From Mycolicibacterium madagascariense (GTDB lineage Bacteria; Actinomycetota; Actinomycetes; Mycobacteriales; Mycobacteriaceae), in NCBI RefSeq assembly GCF_010729665.1, contig NZ_AP022610.1:3348001-3412000 (forward strand): DNA of 64,000 nt, in the 5' to 3' direction. The translations under genes and the position numbers were made by a program. Positions 52,806-62,836 of this stretch are shown here, in pieces. Numbering within the stretch: the first letter of the stretch is position 1; each line of letters opens with the position of its first letter. Under the pieces are notes generated by a model that ran no database searches, was not told where the DNA came from, and saw nothing but the letters and a program-made list of their open reading frames with translations.

Positions 52806-55120
52806 GCCCATCGCACTCGACGTCGGCACCTGCCGAGGGCGACGTGCTGAAGGACGTCTGCGACGCGGTGCTGTGGTTGGCGACCTCGATCGTCCACCAT
52901 GCCAACCGAATACGGCCGAACCCGACGGGAATGAAAGTGGGCGGCCACCAGGCGTCGTCGGCGTCGATGGTGGCCATCATGACGTCCCTGTGGTTCGAGC
53001 AGCTCCAGGCTGCTGACCGTGTCGCGGTGAAGCCGCACGCCTCACCGGTGTTGCACGCCGTCAACTACCTCCTCGGTGAACTCGACGAGAAGTACCTGCC
53101 GACCCTGCGGGAATTCGGTGGGCTGCAAAGTTATCCGAGCCGATCCAAGGATCCCGACCCCGTCGACTACTCGACGGGGTCGGTGGGCATCGGTGCCACC
53201 GCCCCCGTCTGGGGGGCCTACGCCCGCCGCTACCTGGACAACGGCTTCGCCACGACCGGCGCGGGCCGCCAGTACTCACTGGTGGGTGACGCCGAACTCG
53301 ACGAGGGCGCAGTATGGGAGGCGATCCTCGATCCCACCGTCCAGTACCTGGGCGAAATCGTCTGGATCGTCGACATGAATCGGCAGTCGCTGGATCGAGT
53401 AGTGCCCAACATCGCCGCCGGACGCCTGGAATCGATGTTCTCCGCGGCGGGTTGGCAGGTCCTCACCGTCAGGTTCGGCAGGTTGCTCGAGGAGTTGTTC
53501 ACCCGATCCGGCGGAGCCTCGTTACGACGCCGCATCCTGGACATGCCCAACCCCGAATACCAACGCCTACTACGCTGCACCGCAACGGAATTGCGTGAGC
53601 GATTGCCCGGCACCGAGTCCGATGCGCACGACATCGCGCTCCTCCTGGCCGATCTCGACGACTCGACCCTCCTTGCCGCGATTCGCAACCTGGGCGGACA
53701 CGACCTCGACTCACTGCGCGAAGCCTACGCAGGGATCGACGACACCCGGCCAACGGTCATCATCGCCTACACCATCAAGGGTTACGGACTGCCCATCGAG
53801 GGACATCCGCAGAATCACTCATCGCTGCTCAGCGACGAACAGTACGCCGCGCTCGCGGACCGCCTCGGCAAGGACACCACCCAACCGTGGCTGACCTTCG
53901 CCGACGACAGCCCCGCCGGGCGTCTGTGTTCGGCCGTCGCCGAACGCCTGCATCGCGCCCGCCCCAACGCGACTGCGCCGCCTACGGTTCCCACGGATCT
54001 CGGCCGTACCCCGCCCGCGGTGTCCACCACGCAAGCCGCCCTGGGCCGTGCCCTACTCGACCTGTCGCGTGACGCCCCCAACGTCGCCGCACGCGTCGTG
54101 ACCGTGAGCCCCGACGTCAGCTCCTCGACCAACCTCGCCGGGTGGCTGAACAAGGTCGGAGTGTGGTCCACCACCGAACGGCGCAACTGGTTCGACGATG
54201 ACCGGGACACCATCATGCACTGGCGCGAGAAGCCCACCGGCCAGCACGTGGAACTCGGGATCGCCGAGACGAACCTCGTCGGCCTCATCTCCGAACTCGG
54301 CGCCACCTGGAGTCGCTGGGGGGAACCGCTGTTTCCGATCGGGGTGCTGTACGACCCCTTCGTCGAGCGCGCGCTGGAACCGTGGTCCTACGGCATCTAC
54401 GCCGGTGGCCAATCCATTCTGGTCGGGACCCCATCGGGCGTCACCCTCGCATCCGAAGGCGGGGCGCACCAATCCATCAAGACCCCCTCGATCGGACTCG
54501 AGCAGCCCGGCTGCGTCAGCTTCGAACCGGCGTTCGCCGTCGAAGTCGAGTGGATACTGTTGGACTGCCTGTCCCGGTTGGGGCGCCCTGAGGGCAGCTC
54601 ATCATATCTGCGCTTGTCCACCCGACCCGTTCGACAGGATCTCGCGGCAATCCCCGTCGACCCCGCTGCGCGCGAGCGCCGCCGTCGCCACGTCACGGCC
54701 GGCGGGTACGTCCTCCGCGACCGTGACGACCCCGACGTCACCTTGGTCACCATGGGAGCCATGGTCACCGAAACCCTCACCGCCGCAGATCGGCTCGCAC
54801 GGATGGGCGTGGCGGCAGAGGTCGTGTGCGTCACCAGTCCGGGACTACTCTACGAGGCGCTGCAGGCACGCCGCGGGCTCGGCGGCGGCCCGTCGTGGAT
54901 CCTGGACCACATCCTCCCTGCCGACCGCGCCGTCCCCATGGTCACCGTGCTCGACGGACATCCGCACACGCTGACCTTCCTGGCCACCGTCAACCAGGTA
55001 CCGGTCAGGACGCTTGGCGTCAGCAGCTTCGGACAGGTCGGGTCCCTCGAAGCGGTGTACGCACACCACGGGATCGATGCCGCCAGCATCATCCGCGCCG
55101 CCATGGACGTAAAGCATTGA
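52802..55120 (+). CDS. AceE-like (homodimeric 2-oxoacid dehydrogenase E1) thiamine-diphosphate enzyme
   Basis: ATG 52802 overlaps the hydroxylase stop (ATGA). The 772-residue protein has AceE/transketolase features: GGHQASSASMVAIMTSLWFEQ, PHASPVLHAVNYLLG, the thiamine-diphosphate motif SLVGDAELDEGAVWEA with NRQSLD, and in the second half LGIAETNLVGLISELGATWSRWG. It is about 120 residues shorter than AceE and no E2/E3 genes are nearby. It could decarboxylate a 2-oxoacid (such as pyruvate) released by ring cleavage, or act in a ligase-type reaction. The fold is clear; the reaction is not. Confidence 0.85.
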   Translation: MSPSHSTSAPAEGDVLKDVCDAVLWLATSIVHHANRIRPNPTGMKVGGHQASSASMVAIMTSLWFEQLQAADRVAVKPHASPVLHAVNYLLGELDEKYLPTLREFGGLQSYPSRSKDPDPVDYSTGSVGIGATAPVWGAYARRYLDNGFATTGAGRQYSLVGDAELDEGAVWEAILDPTVQYLGEIVWIVDMNRQSLDRVVPNIAAGRLESMFSAAGWQVLTVRFGRLLEELFTRSGGASLRRRILDMPNPEYQRLLRCTATELRERLPGTESDAHDIALLLADLDDSTLLAAIRNLGGHDLDSLREAYAGIDDTRPTVIIAYTIKGYGLPIEGHPQNHSSLLSDEQYAALADRLGKDTTQPWLTFADDSPAGRLCSAVAERLHRARPNATAPPTVPTDLGRTPPAVSTTQAALGRALLDLSRDAPNVAARVVTVSPDVSSSTNLAGWLNKVGVWSTTERRNWFDDDRDTIMHWREKPTGQHVELGIAETNLVGLISELGATWSRWGEPLFPIGVLYDPFVERALEPWSYGIYAGGQSILVGTPSGVTLASEGGAHQSIKTPSIGLEQPGCVSFEPAFAVEVEWILLDCLSRLGRPEGSSSYLRLSTRPVRQDLAAIPVDPAARERRRRHVTAGGYVLRDRDDPDVTLVTMGAMVTETLTAADRLARMGVAAEVVCVTSPGLLYEALQARRGLGGGPSWILDHILPADRAVPMVTVLDGHPHTLTFLATVNQVPVRTLGVSSFGQVGSLEAVYAHHGIDAASIIRAAMDVKH

Positions 55121-55230
55121 ACGACGACACCCGCACCCGTCGTTCACACCGACGTAAAGGGGCGTAGTTGCCGGGCCATACCACCCATCGACGACGTCAA
55201 CGATGTGGAAGTCCAGCATGACGAATTAAC

Positions 55231-55392
55231 GTGCCCTTCATTCGACTACACGACGCGTGGCATACCTGCGCCACTCTCGTGCACTCGCCGGGCGTCCCCA
55301 TTGCTCCAGTTGCCGCGTGGCTTGGCGACGCCGGCATCTCGTTCACGACGCGCACGCGCGTGCACACCCAGACCGATGCGTTGCTGCCCGCA
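55231..55392 (+). pseudogene. Degenerate tyrosine-recombinase (integrase) C-terminal fragment
   Basis: The frame reads VPFIRLHDAWHTCATLVHSPG, VPIAPVAAWLGDAGISFTTRT and RVHTQTDAL. This corresponds to the integrase box normally RLHDARHTCAT ... WLGHAS ... TYVHS. The HxxR Arg is Trp, the second box His is Asp and the nucleophile Tyr is Arg, so it is inactive. It lies about 150 bases from the 3' end of tRNA-Pro, the usual place of an element's integrase next to its attachment site. Confidence 0.7.
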
Positions 55393-55517
55393 GTTTTGCT
55401 GTGCGGTCAGACGCCGCCGAGGATGACCGCGCCGTGCGAAGAGCAGTTCCCCGACTCGTCACGATTCGTGACGGTTTCTGGCCAAGCAAGCAGCTGTGAG
55501 ACCCGCCAAAACAAGAA

Positions 55518-55538
55518 GGACCAGCTCAAGGCTGGTCC
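55518..55538 (-). terminator. Rho-independent terminator of tRNA-Pro
   Basis: GGACCAGC and GCTGGTCC form a perfect 8-base-pair stem with a 5-base loop. On the minus strand it is followed by TTCTTGTTTT. It begins 7 bases after the tRNA 3' end. Confidence 0.85.
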
Positions 55539-55544
55539 TCGTTG

Positions 55545-55618
<74 letters not shown>

Positions 55619-55712
55619 CGGCGCTGCCGGGATCGCCGGCAGCGGTCGAAATGCTACCCCAAGCCCTAGCCAGTCCCCGAATCGCCGCCCGGCAGCGTCG
55701 GGGGGCCCGCAG

Positions 55713-57215
55713 GTGGGTAATGCCACGGATGTGACCAAGGACGACAGTCCCCTGTGGCTCTTCGCCGACCAGCTCGGCCCAGCGGTCTACGGCGGCGAGC
55801 ACGCCCACCGCGAGGTGCTCCTCGTCGAGGCGACCTCCGCGTTGCGCAAGCGCCGCTACCACCGGCAGAAGCTGCACCTGGTGCTGTCGGCGCTGCGGCA
55901 CGCCAAGGCCGACCTCGGCGATCGCGCCACCCTGCTGAGGACCGACACCTACACCGACGCCCTCGACCAGTTCGACCGGCCGGTGCTGGTGCATCAGCCG
56001 ACGTCGTTCGCCGCGGAGCGGTTCGTCAACCGACTGCACGAACGGGGCCTGGTCGCCGAAGTGCTGCCCACGCCGACGTTCGCGTTGTCCCGCGAGGACT
56101 TCAAGACCTGGGCCGGCAACCGCACGCGATTTCGCATGGAGGAGTTCTATCGCGACCAGCGCCGGCGCTTCGAGGTCCTGATGGACGGGACCGAACCGGT
56201 CGGGAACCGGTGGAACTACGACGAGGACAACCGGGAACCACCGCCGAAGAAGCAGCGCACCCTGGAGCTGCCGAAGCCCTATCAACCCCGCGAGGACGAC
56301 ATCGACGACGAGGTGCGCCACGACCTCGACGCGATGGACCTCGACACGATCGGCGTGGACGGCCCGCGGCTGTTCGCCGTGACCCCCACCGAGGCGAAGC
56401 GCGCGCTCGACCGGTTCATCGAGCACCGCCTGCCCGACTTCGGTCGCTACGAGGACGCCATCATGGGCGAGGACTGGGCCATGTCGCACTCGTTGCTGTC
56501 GGTCCCGCTGAACCTCGGCGTGCTGCATCCGCTGGACGCCGTCGAGGCCGCCGAACGGGCGTACCGCAGCAAGGACGCCCCACTGGCCGCCGTGGAGGGC
56601 TTCATCCGGCAGATCCTCGGCTGGCGCGAGTACATGTGGCATCTCTACTGGCACTTCGGCCCGGACTACACGCGCAACAACACCCTCGATGCCCACACAC
56701 CGCTGCCCGACTGGTGGGCCAACCTCGACTCCGACTCGGTCACCGCGGAATGCCTACGCCACGCGATTCAGGGCGTGCGAGATCGCGGCTGGAGCCACCA
56801 CATTCAGCGGCTCATGGTGCTCGGCAACCACGCCCTGCAGCGCGGTTATCAGCCCGCCGATCTCACGGAGTGGTTCGCCACCGCCTACGTCGACGGCTTC
56901 CGCTGGGTGATGCCCACCAACGTCGTCGGGATGAGTCAGCACGCCGACGGCGGTCGGCTGGCGACGAAGCCGTACGCGTCCGGCGGCGCGTACATCAACA
57001 AGATGAGCGATCACTGCGGCAACTGCGCCTACGACCCCAAGAAACGTCTGGGCGATGACGCGTGTCCGTTCACGGCCGGCTACTGGAACTTCGTGCACCG
57101 CCACCGCGACCTGCTCGCCAAGAACAACCGCACGCAGCGCGTGGTGGCCAACATGAACCGGCTCAAGGATCTCGACGCGGTGCTCGAGCAAGAAGCCGAC
57201 CGCCACGCCTTCTAG
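55713..57215 (+). CDS. FeS-type bacterial cryptochrome/photolyase (deoxyribodipyrimidine photolyase-related)
   Basis: The protein (about 500 residues from GTG 55713; GTG 55731 is possible) belongs to the FeS-BCP/(6-4) photolyase group: LWLFADQLGP, HREVLLVEATSALRKRRYHRQKLHLVLSALRH, GWREYMWHLYW and VVGMSQHADGGRLATKPYASGGAYI. The 4Fe-4S cysteines appear as AECLRH, then DHCGNCAYDPKKRLGDDACPF. It should repair UV lesions in DNA with FAD and light. Frames upstream of 55713 run through tRNA-Pro and were not used. Confidence 0.9.
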   Translation: MGNATDVTKDDSPLWLFADQLGPAVYGGEHAHREVLLVEATSALRKRRYHRQKLHLVLSALRHAKADLGDRATLLRTDTYTDALDQFDRPVLVHQPTSFAAERFVNRLHERGLVAEVLPTPTFALSREDFKTWAGNRTRFRMEEFYRDQRRRFEVLMDGTEPVGNRWNYDEDNREPPPKKQRTLELPKPYQPREDDIDDEVRHDLDAMDLDTIGVDGPRLFAVTPTEAKRALDRFIEHRLPDFGRYEDAIMGEDWAMSHSLLSVPLNLGVLHPLDAVEAAERAYRSKDAPLAAVEGFIRQILGWREYMWHLYWHFGPDYTRNNTLDAHTPLPDWWANLDSDSVTAECLRHAIQGVRDRGWSHHIQRLMVLGNHALQRGYQPADLTEWFATAYVDGFRWVMPTNVVGMSQHADGGRLATKPYASGGAYINKMSDHCGNCAYDPKKRLGDDACPFTAGYWNFVHRHRDLLAKNNRTQRVVANMNRLKDLDAVLEQEADRHAF

Positions 57216-57499
57216 CTGTTGCGGGTCATGACGTTGTGGACGGTGGCCGGGAGCGAGTGGGTTGCAGTTGATGGGCCGTGGCGGTCGGGAGCCACGCGAA
57301 GGGTTAAGAGTGCCAACGGGTGCTAGGTGGGCCAATAGTGTTCGTGTGCAGTCCGATTCAGATCGGCGGGGTCACACGGAATCTTGTCCCGAAGTCCTCG
57401 TGATCTGCGCCAACACGGCGTCCGCCTTGACGTGGACAGTTACGAATAACTCCCTATACATCCCCATTGTTGGCGAGATAGCGATTGATGCGGTAGTTT

Positions 57500-57931
57500 G
57501 TGGATGTGAGTGTTGCTGTGTATTCGGCTGAGCAGGTGGCCGACATTCTCGGACTCCACGTGCGAACCGTGCGCGGATACGTCCGTGACGGCCGCCTGCC
57601 GGCCGTGCGCATGGGCAAGCAATACCGAATCACCGAACAGGACTTGCAGGCCTTCGCGGGCGTGGTCACTGACGAGCCGGCGCGCGCCCCGCACGCTTGC
57701 GTCTCTACCGTCGTGCACATCGACAATGTCGATCGCCTCACGATGGATCGCATCACCACACATCTCACTGCCGCGGCGATCAGCGATTCAAACCGACCAG
57801 GACAGCTCAACGTTCACTCGACCTATGACGAATCTGCCTGCCGTCTAACTGTCTTCGTCGTCGGCGACCCAGAATCCACGACCGCCGTCATCGGATTGAT
57901 CGGCACCCTAATAAGCCAGGACGGCGAGTGA
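57500..57931 (+). CDS. Excisionase-type HTH protein
   Basis: The 143-residue protein has an N-terminal MerR-like/excisionase HTH (YSAEQVADILGLHVRTVRGYVRDGRLPAVRMGKQYRITEQDLQAF) and a C-terminal domain of about 70 residues that I do not recognise. It is the first gene of a GTGA/ATGA-linked trio with an alpha/beta hydrolase and a YqeY-like protein. It is probably their regulator rather than a phage excisionase. Confidence 0.82.
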   Translation: MDVSVAVYSAEQVADILGLHVRTVRGYVRDGRLPAVRMGKQYRITEQDLQAFAGVVTDEPARAPHACVSTVVHIDNVDRLTMDRITTHLTAAAISDSNRPGQLNVHSTYDESACRLTVFVVGDPESTTAVIGLIGTLISQDGE

Positions 57932-58779
57932 ACGCCGACGTCTACCGCTCCCAATCTGGCCAGCGCGCCGTCGAGCAGAGTTATCGCGAGCTTCTTCAAC
58001 GCTGGGCAGTGCCGCTGCGGCATCACTGCGTCGCCACCCGCGAGGGCGATACCTTCGTCCTGGACTGTGGACCGACAGATGCACCACCGGTCGTGTTGCT
58101 GCACGGCGCCGGGAGCAACAGCGCGATCTGGCAGGCCGATGCGTCGCGCTGGTCACTGACCCACAGGCTGTACATGGTCGACCTCATCGGCGAGCCGGGA
58201 TTGAGCGCACCATCCCGCCCGCCTCTTGACTCCGATGCCTATGCGTTGTGGCTCGACGACCTACTCGGCAAGCTGGGCGTAGAAGCCGCTGGTTTCGTGG
58301 GAGTGTCGTTGGGCGGCTGGCTGGCCACGGATTACGCAATCCGCCGGCCCGGCCGCGTCGAACGACTGGCACTGCGGGCCCCAGGCGGTATTGGCCGTCA
58401 ACGCTACGGAGCCGTCCTCGCCGCACTGGCCCTGATGCCTTTCGGGGAGCCCGGTACGCGTCGTGCTCTGCGGATCGCGCTGGGGCCCGGCCGCATTCCT
58501 GACCCCGTCATCGACTACATGCTGCTCATCCAACGCAACTATCGTCCCCGCCGCGACACCCTGCCCGTCTTTTGCGACGAAGACTTGAGAGATATCACCG
58601 CACCACTTTTCGTCGTGCTGGGTGCGCGCGACCGCATGCTCAACTCGCACGACACCGCCGCACGTTTGACTCGCCTGCAGCCAGCAGCATCGATCAATTT
58701 GCTTCCCGACGCAGGCCACGGTCTGCTCGACGACGGCGCCGAGCTCTATAGCTTCCTCAACCAAGGCGCAAGACCATGA
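57928..58779 (+). CDS. Alpha/beta hydrolase
   Basis: GTG 57928 overlaps the HTH stop. The 283-residue protein has VVLLHGAGSNSAIW (oxyanion loop), MVDLIGEPGLSAP, the nucleophile elbow VGVSLGGWLAT, the acid in LGARDRMLN and the His in PDAGHGLLDD. It is a small-molecule hydrolase of unknown substrate. It is coupled by ATGA to the YqeY-like gene. Confidence 0.9.
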   Translation: MNADVYRSQSGQRAVEQSYRELLQRWAVPLRHHCVATREGDTFVLDCGPTDAPPVVLLHGAGSNSAIWQADASRWSLTHRLYMVDLIGEPGLSAPSRPPLDSDAYALWLDDLLGKLGVEAAGFVGVSLGGWLATDYAIRRPGRVERLALRAPGGIGRQRYGAVLAALALMPFGEPGTRRALRIALGPGRIPDPVIDYMLLIQRNYRPRRDTLPVFCDEDLRDITAPLFVVLGARDRMLNSHDTAARLTRLQPAASINLLPDAGHGLLDDGAELYSFLNQGARP

Positions 58780-59174
58780 AACACCCTTTGGATCCCTGGA
58801 TCCTCCGAGAAGAAGTACGCCGTGACCTTCGCACCGCGATCAAATCACGCCAACCGGAGACGATCTCAGTCCTACGAACGATAATCGCCGCGATCGACAA
58901 CGCCGAAGCCATCCAACCAGAAGCACACATGCCGCGATCGGCCGACGGTACCGTCGCCCACTCCTCACCCGGAGTCGGGTCAACCGAGGCGCCCAGACGC
59001 GAACTGGCCATGCGAGACGTCCACGCGATCATTCGAGACCTCCTCCACGAATACGACACCCAAGCACAGCAGTACCGCTCGATGCGCCAGCACGAAGCAG
59101 CCGACCGCCTTCGGCGCCAAGCCAACATCTTGCACTCCTACCTCCCTGCATCGGGCAGTCCGACTTCCTGCTGA
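58776..59174 (+). CDS. GatB/YqeY-domain protein
   Basis: The 132-residue protein begins LREEVRRDLRTAIKSRQPETISVLRTIIAAIDNAEAIQ, the typical YqeY start. It continues RRELAMRDVHAIIRDLLHEYDTQAQQY and RRQANILHSYLP. Its molecular role is unknown; the related domain in GatB contacts tRNA. Length is slightly below the usual 147-150. It is the last gene of the HTH/hydrolase trio. Confidence 0.85.
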   Translation: MKHPLDPWILREEVRRDLRTAIKSRQPETISVLRTIIAAIDNAEAIQPEAHMPRSADGTVAHSSPGVGSTEAPRRELAMRDVHAIIRDLLHEYDTQAQQYRSMRQHEAADRLRRQANILHSYLPASGSPTSC

Positions 59175-59305
59175 CGCAACCTCCGCGATCGGAGGCGGTG
59201 AAGTCCCGACAGCGAATCCGGCAGCCCATCCCTTGCTCGCCTGATCCGCCCACAACGGCGTCTATACCCCTTTCCTCAACTAGCCCATACGAAGACAAGG
59301 ACCGT

Positions 59306-60310
59306 ATGCCCCATAGAAACGCACCCCTGTCCGTAGAAGGACGCCGCCGACTGGTGCATCGGTGTCAAACCCGACCGATCGCACACGTTGCTGCAGAGAT
59401 GGGGATATCACGGGCATGTGCATCGAAGTGGGTCAACAGATTTCGTCGATACGGTGAACTGGGTTTGCACGACCGATCGTCAGCGCCACACCGCCAGCCA
59501 ACGGCCACGGCAGCACCAACAGTCGAAGCAATCGAGCGGCTGCGCCGAGAACGCAAATGGTCAGCTTCTCGCATTGCCCACGAACTACACATCCAACGCG
59601 ATATCGATATCAGCCGCCGCACCGTCTCACGAATACTGCTCGACCTGGGACTGAATCGCCGGCGCTTCATCGACGCGGACGGACAGTCCAATCGAATACC
59701 GCGCACGATCAGCGCCCTTCGCCCAGGCCACATGGTCCACGTGGACGTCAAGAAGGTAGGACGCATCCCAGACGGCGGAGGCTGGCGCGTGCACGGCAGA
59801 GACAGCACACAGGCGAAAGCTGTCGCCTCAGCCACTAGGGCTGGCAGGAAGGCAGGGTACGTATACCTTCACTCGGCCGTGGACGGATATTCCCGACTGG
59901 CCTACACCGAAGCGTTAAGCGATGAGCGGGCCACAACACCCATCGGCTTCGTACACCGGGCGCGAGCGTGGTTCGCCGTGCACGGAATTCACCACATCGA
60001 CCGAATCGTCACCGACAACGGATCATGCTACCGGGCTAACGACCTCGCCAAAGTACTTCACGGCGCCCGCCATCAACGCATCACGCCATACACACCGCGC
60101 CACAACGGAAAAGTCGAGCGCTTTAACCGTATCCTTGCCGAGGAGTTCCTCTACGCGCGCACCTGGACCTCGGAGCAACAACGCACCGACGCCCTCAAGA
60201 TCTGGAACATCCACCATAACTACCACCGCCCACATGGAGCCATCGGCGGCCACCCGCCAGCATCAAGAATGACCAACGGCGTCACCAACGTCATGGCCTC
60301 ATACATCTAG
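59306..60310 (+). mobile_element. IS481-family transposase
   Basis: ATG 59306 gives 334 residues. They include an N-terminal HTH (RRLVHRCQTRPIAHVAAEMGISRACASKWVNRFRRYGELGLHDRSS) and the IS481 DDE core: Asp in HMVHVDVKKVGRIPDG, Asp in RIVTDNGSCY and Glu in HNGKVERFNRIL, with WNIHHNYHRPHGAIGG at the end. It appears intact. The stop is only 18 bases from the next gene's start. I could not make out clear terminal inverted repeats, so the element's ends are not defined. Confidence 0.9.
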
Positions 60311-60328
60311 CCCGCCTACGATGACCCG

Positions 60329-61399
60329 ATGACCGACGATCTCGCCATCTCCGACGTCCCGTTCACCCACGATCCCTGGGTGGCGTCCAAGAACCGCTAC
60401 GACTCGATGCCCTACCGCCGCGTGGGGACCTCGGGTCTGCTCCTGCCCGCCATCTCGCTGGGGCTCTGGTACAACTTCGGCGACAACCGGCCCTTCGACG
60501 TCCAGCGTGAGGTGCTGCGCCACGCCTTCGATTGCGGCATAACGCATTTCGACCTCGCCAACAACTACGGACCGCCGTACGGATCAGCCGAGGAGAACTT
60601 CGGCAGGATGCTGCGCCGCGACTTCAAGCCCTACCGCCACGAGCTGATCATCTCGTCGAAGGCCGGTTGGGACATGTGGCCGGGGCCCTACGGTCAGCTT
60701 GGCGGTCGCACCTACCTGCTCGCCAGCCTCGACGAATCCCTGGACCGGCTCGGCCTGGACTACGTCGACGTCTTCTACTCCCACCGCATCGATCCGGTGA
60801 CGCCGCTCGAGGAGACGATCGGCGCCCTCGACACCGCCGTGCGGGCGGGCAAGGCGCGCTACGTCGGCATCTCGTCGTACTCGGCCGCCAAGACCGCCGA
60901 GGCCGCGGCCATCGCGCAGCGCCTGGGCACCCCGCTGGTGATTCACCAACCGTCCTATTCACTGCTCAACCGCTGGATCGAGAACGGCCTCACCGCCGAG
61001 CTCGCCAAGGTCGGCATGGGAGCGATCGCGTTCACCGCGCTGGCGCAGGGCCTGCTGACCGACCGCTATCTCGAACGCTCCGCTGCCGAGATCGACCGCG
61101 CCACGGCGCGACCCACGTTCGACGACGACCTGGTCACCGACGAGGTCAGCGAGCGCCTCAAGGGGCTCGCCGGGATCGCGAAGCGGCGCGGCCAGTCACT
61201 GGCGCAGCTCGCGCTGGCCTGGGTGCTGCGCGAGCCGACGGTCGCCTCGACCCTGATCGGCGCCTCCAGCGTCGCCCAACTCGACGAAAACCTCGGCGCC
61301 CTGGACAATCTCGGTTTCAGCGCCGACGAGCTCGCCGAAATCGACCGCTACGCTTCGGATTCCGGCATCGACCTGTGGCGGGAGAGCTCGGACGTCTGA
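60329..61399 (+). CDS. Aldo/keto reductase (YghZ-like)
   Basis: The 356-residue protein shows MPYRRVGTSGLLLPAISLGLWYNFGD, HFDLANNYGPPYGSAEENFG (Asp and Tyr), IISSKAGWDMWPGPYG (Lys) and DVFYSHRIDP (His), the pattern of YghZ-type L-glyceraldehyde-3-phosphate reductases. It should reduce small aldehydes with NADPH. It is convergent with der and lies directly behind the IS481 transposase with no room for its own promoter. Confidence 0.92.
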   Translation: MTDDLAISDVPFTHDPWVASKNRYDSMPYRRVGTSGLLLPAISLGLWYNFGDNRPFDVQREVLRHAFDCGITHFDLANNYGPPYGSAEENFGRMLRRDFKPYRHELIISSKAGWDMWPGPYGQLGGRTYLLASLDESLDRLGLDYVDVFYSHRIDPVTPLEETIGALDTAVRAGKARYVGISSYSAAKTAEAAAIAQRLGTPLVIHQPSYSLLNRWIENGLTAELAKVGMGAIAFTALAQGLLTDRYLERSAAEIDRATARPTFDDDLVTDEVSERLKGLAGIAKRRGQSLAQLALAWVLREPTVASTLIGASSVAQLDENLGALDNLGFSADELAEIDRYASDSGIDLWRESSDV

Positions 61400-61402
61400 G
61401 CC

Positions 61403-62836
61403 CTAACGCTTCCTGGCGCCCGCGCCGCGCTTCTCGCGCACGCGGACGTTGATCTTGATGGGACTGCCCTCGAAGCCCCACTTCTCGCGCAGCTTGCGTT
61501 CGAGGAATCGCCGATAACCCGCCTCCAGGAAGCCCGAGGTGAACAGCACGAAGGTCGGTGGCCGCGCCGTCGCCTGCGTCGCGAACAGGATCTTCGGTTG
61601 CTTGCCGCCACGCACCGGCGGCGGCGTCGCGGCGACGATCTCCTTGACGTACGTGTTGAGTGGCCCGGTGGGGACGCGCTTGTCCCAGGACGCCAGCGCA
61701 CTCTCCAAGGCGGGCACCAACTTCTGCACCGCGCGCCCGGTCTTTGCCGAGATGTTCACGCGTTGCGCCCACTGCACCTGCTCGAGCGACAGGTCGATCT
61801 CGCGGTCGAGCAGGAAGCGCCGGTCCTCGTCCATGAGGTCCCACTTGTTGAAGGCGAGCACGACGGCCCGACCCGCCTCGATGACCATCGACAGCACCCG
61901 CTGGTCCTGTTCGGTGAGCGGCTGCGACGAGTCGATCATCACCACGACCACCTCCGCCGCGTCGATCGCTCCATGCGTGCGCACCGACGCGTAGAACTCG
62001 TGTCCGCTGGCCTGGCCCACCTTGCGACGCAGACCCGCGGTGTCGACGAAACGCCAGAGCTTGCCGTCCAATTCGATGAGCGAGTCGACGGGATCCACCG
62101 TCGTCCCCGCGACGTCGTGCACCACCGACCGCTCGTCACCGGCCAACCGGTTCAGCAGCGAGCTCTTGCCGACGTTGGGCTTGCCGACGAGTGCGACGCG
62201 GCGCGGACCGCCCGCGCCCGAGGCGATCTCGGACAACTCCGGCAATACGGCGAGCACGGCGTCGAGCAGGTCGGCGACGCCACGGCCGTGCATCGCGCTG
62301 ACGGGATGCGGCTCCCCCAGCCCCAGCGACCACAGCAGCGCCGCCTCGGACTCCATCTTTTCGTTGTCGACCTTGTTGGCCGCCAAGAAGACTGGCTTTC
62401 CCGAGCGTTGCAGCCGTTTGGCCGCGGCCTCGTCGGCACTGGTGGCGCCGGTGATCGAATCGACCACCAGGATGATCGCGTCGGCGGTGCGCATCGCGAC
62501 GCTCGCCTGCTCGGCGACCAGACTCTGCAGTCCCTTCGCGTCGGGCTCCCACCCGCCGGTGTCCTGCACCATGAAGCGACGACCGAGCCAGTTCGCGTCG
62601 TAGGACACCCGGTCACGCGTCACGCCGGGGATGTCCTGGACGACGGCCTCGCGGCGCCCCAGGATGCGGTTCACCAGGGTCGACTTGCCGACGTTGGGAC
62701 GACCCACCACGGCCACCACCGGCGGCGGGGCGTAGTCCGCTTCGAGATCGCCGACGTCGATGCCGTCCGGCGCCAGCTCCCAATCGGTTTCGTCGCTCCA
62801 CGTGCCGTCGGCCACGTCGGCGTCGTCGTCGCTCAT
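61403..62836 (-). CDS. der: GTPase Der (EngA), ribosome biogenesis
   Basis: The 477-residue protein has two tandem GTPase domains, with [16 protein letters not shown] near 43-58 and [16 protein letters not shown] near 218-233. A KH-like C-terminal domain follows, ending with a basic tail (KRGAGARKR). An acidic N-terminal extension of about 35 residues ([19 protein letters not shown]) precedes the first domain. Der assists 50S ribosome assembly. It overlaps cmk by ATGA; the order rluB-cmk-der is standard in mycobacteria. Confidence 0.97.
   Translation of the reverse strand: MSDDDADVADGTWSDETDWELAPDGIDVGDLEADYAPPPVVAVVGRPNVGKSTLVNRILGRREAVVQDIPGVTRDRVSYDANWLGRRFMVQDTGGWEPDAKGLQSLVAEQASVAMRTADAIILVVDSITGATSADEAAAKRLQRSGKPVFLAANKVDNEKMESEAALLWSLGLGEPHPVSAMHGRGVADLLDAVLAVLPELSEIASGAGGPRRVALVGKPNVGKSSLLNRLAGDERSVVHDVAGTTVDPVDSLIELDGKLWRFVDTAGLRRKVGQASGHEFYASVRTHGAIDAAEVVVVMIDSSQPLTEQDQRVLSMVIEAGRAVVLAFNKWDLMDEDRRFLLDREIDLSLEQVQWAQRVNISAKTGRAVQKLVPALESALASWDKRVPTGPLNTYVKEIVAATPPPVRGGKQPKILFATQATARPPTFVLFTSGFLEAGYRRFLERKLREKWGFEGSPIKINVRVREKRGAGARKR

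Noticed and set aside
59180..60330. Search for terminal inverted repeats of the IS481 element
   Set aside because: Only a short, partly matching CTAGCCC on both sides was seen, in direct rather than inverted orientation; not enough to define ends.
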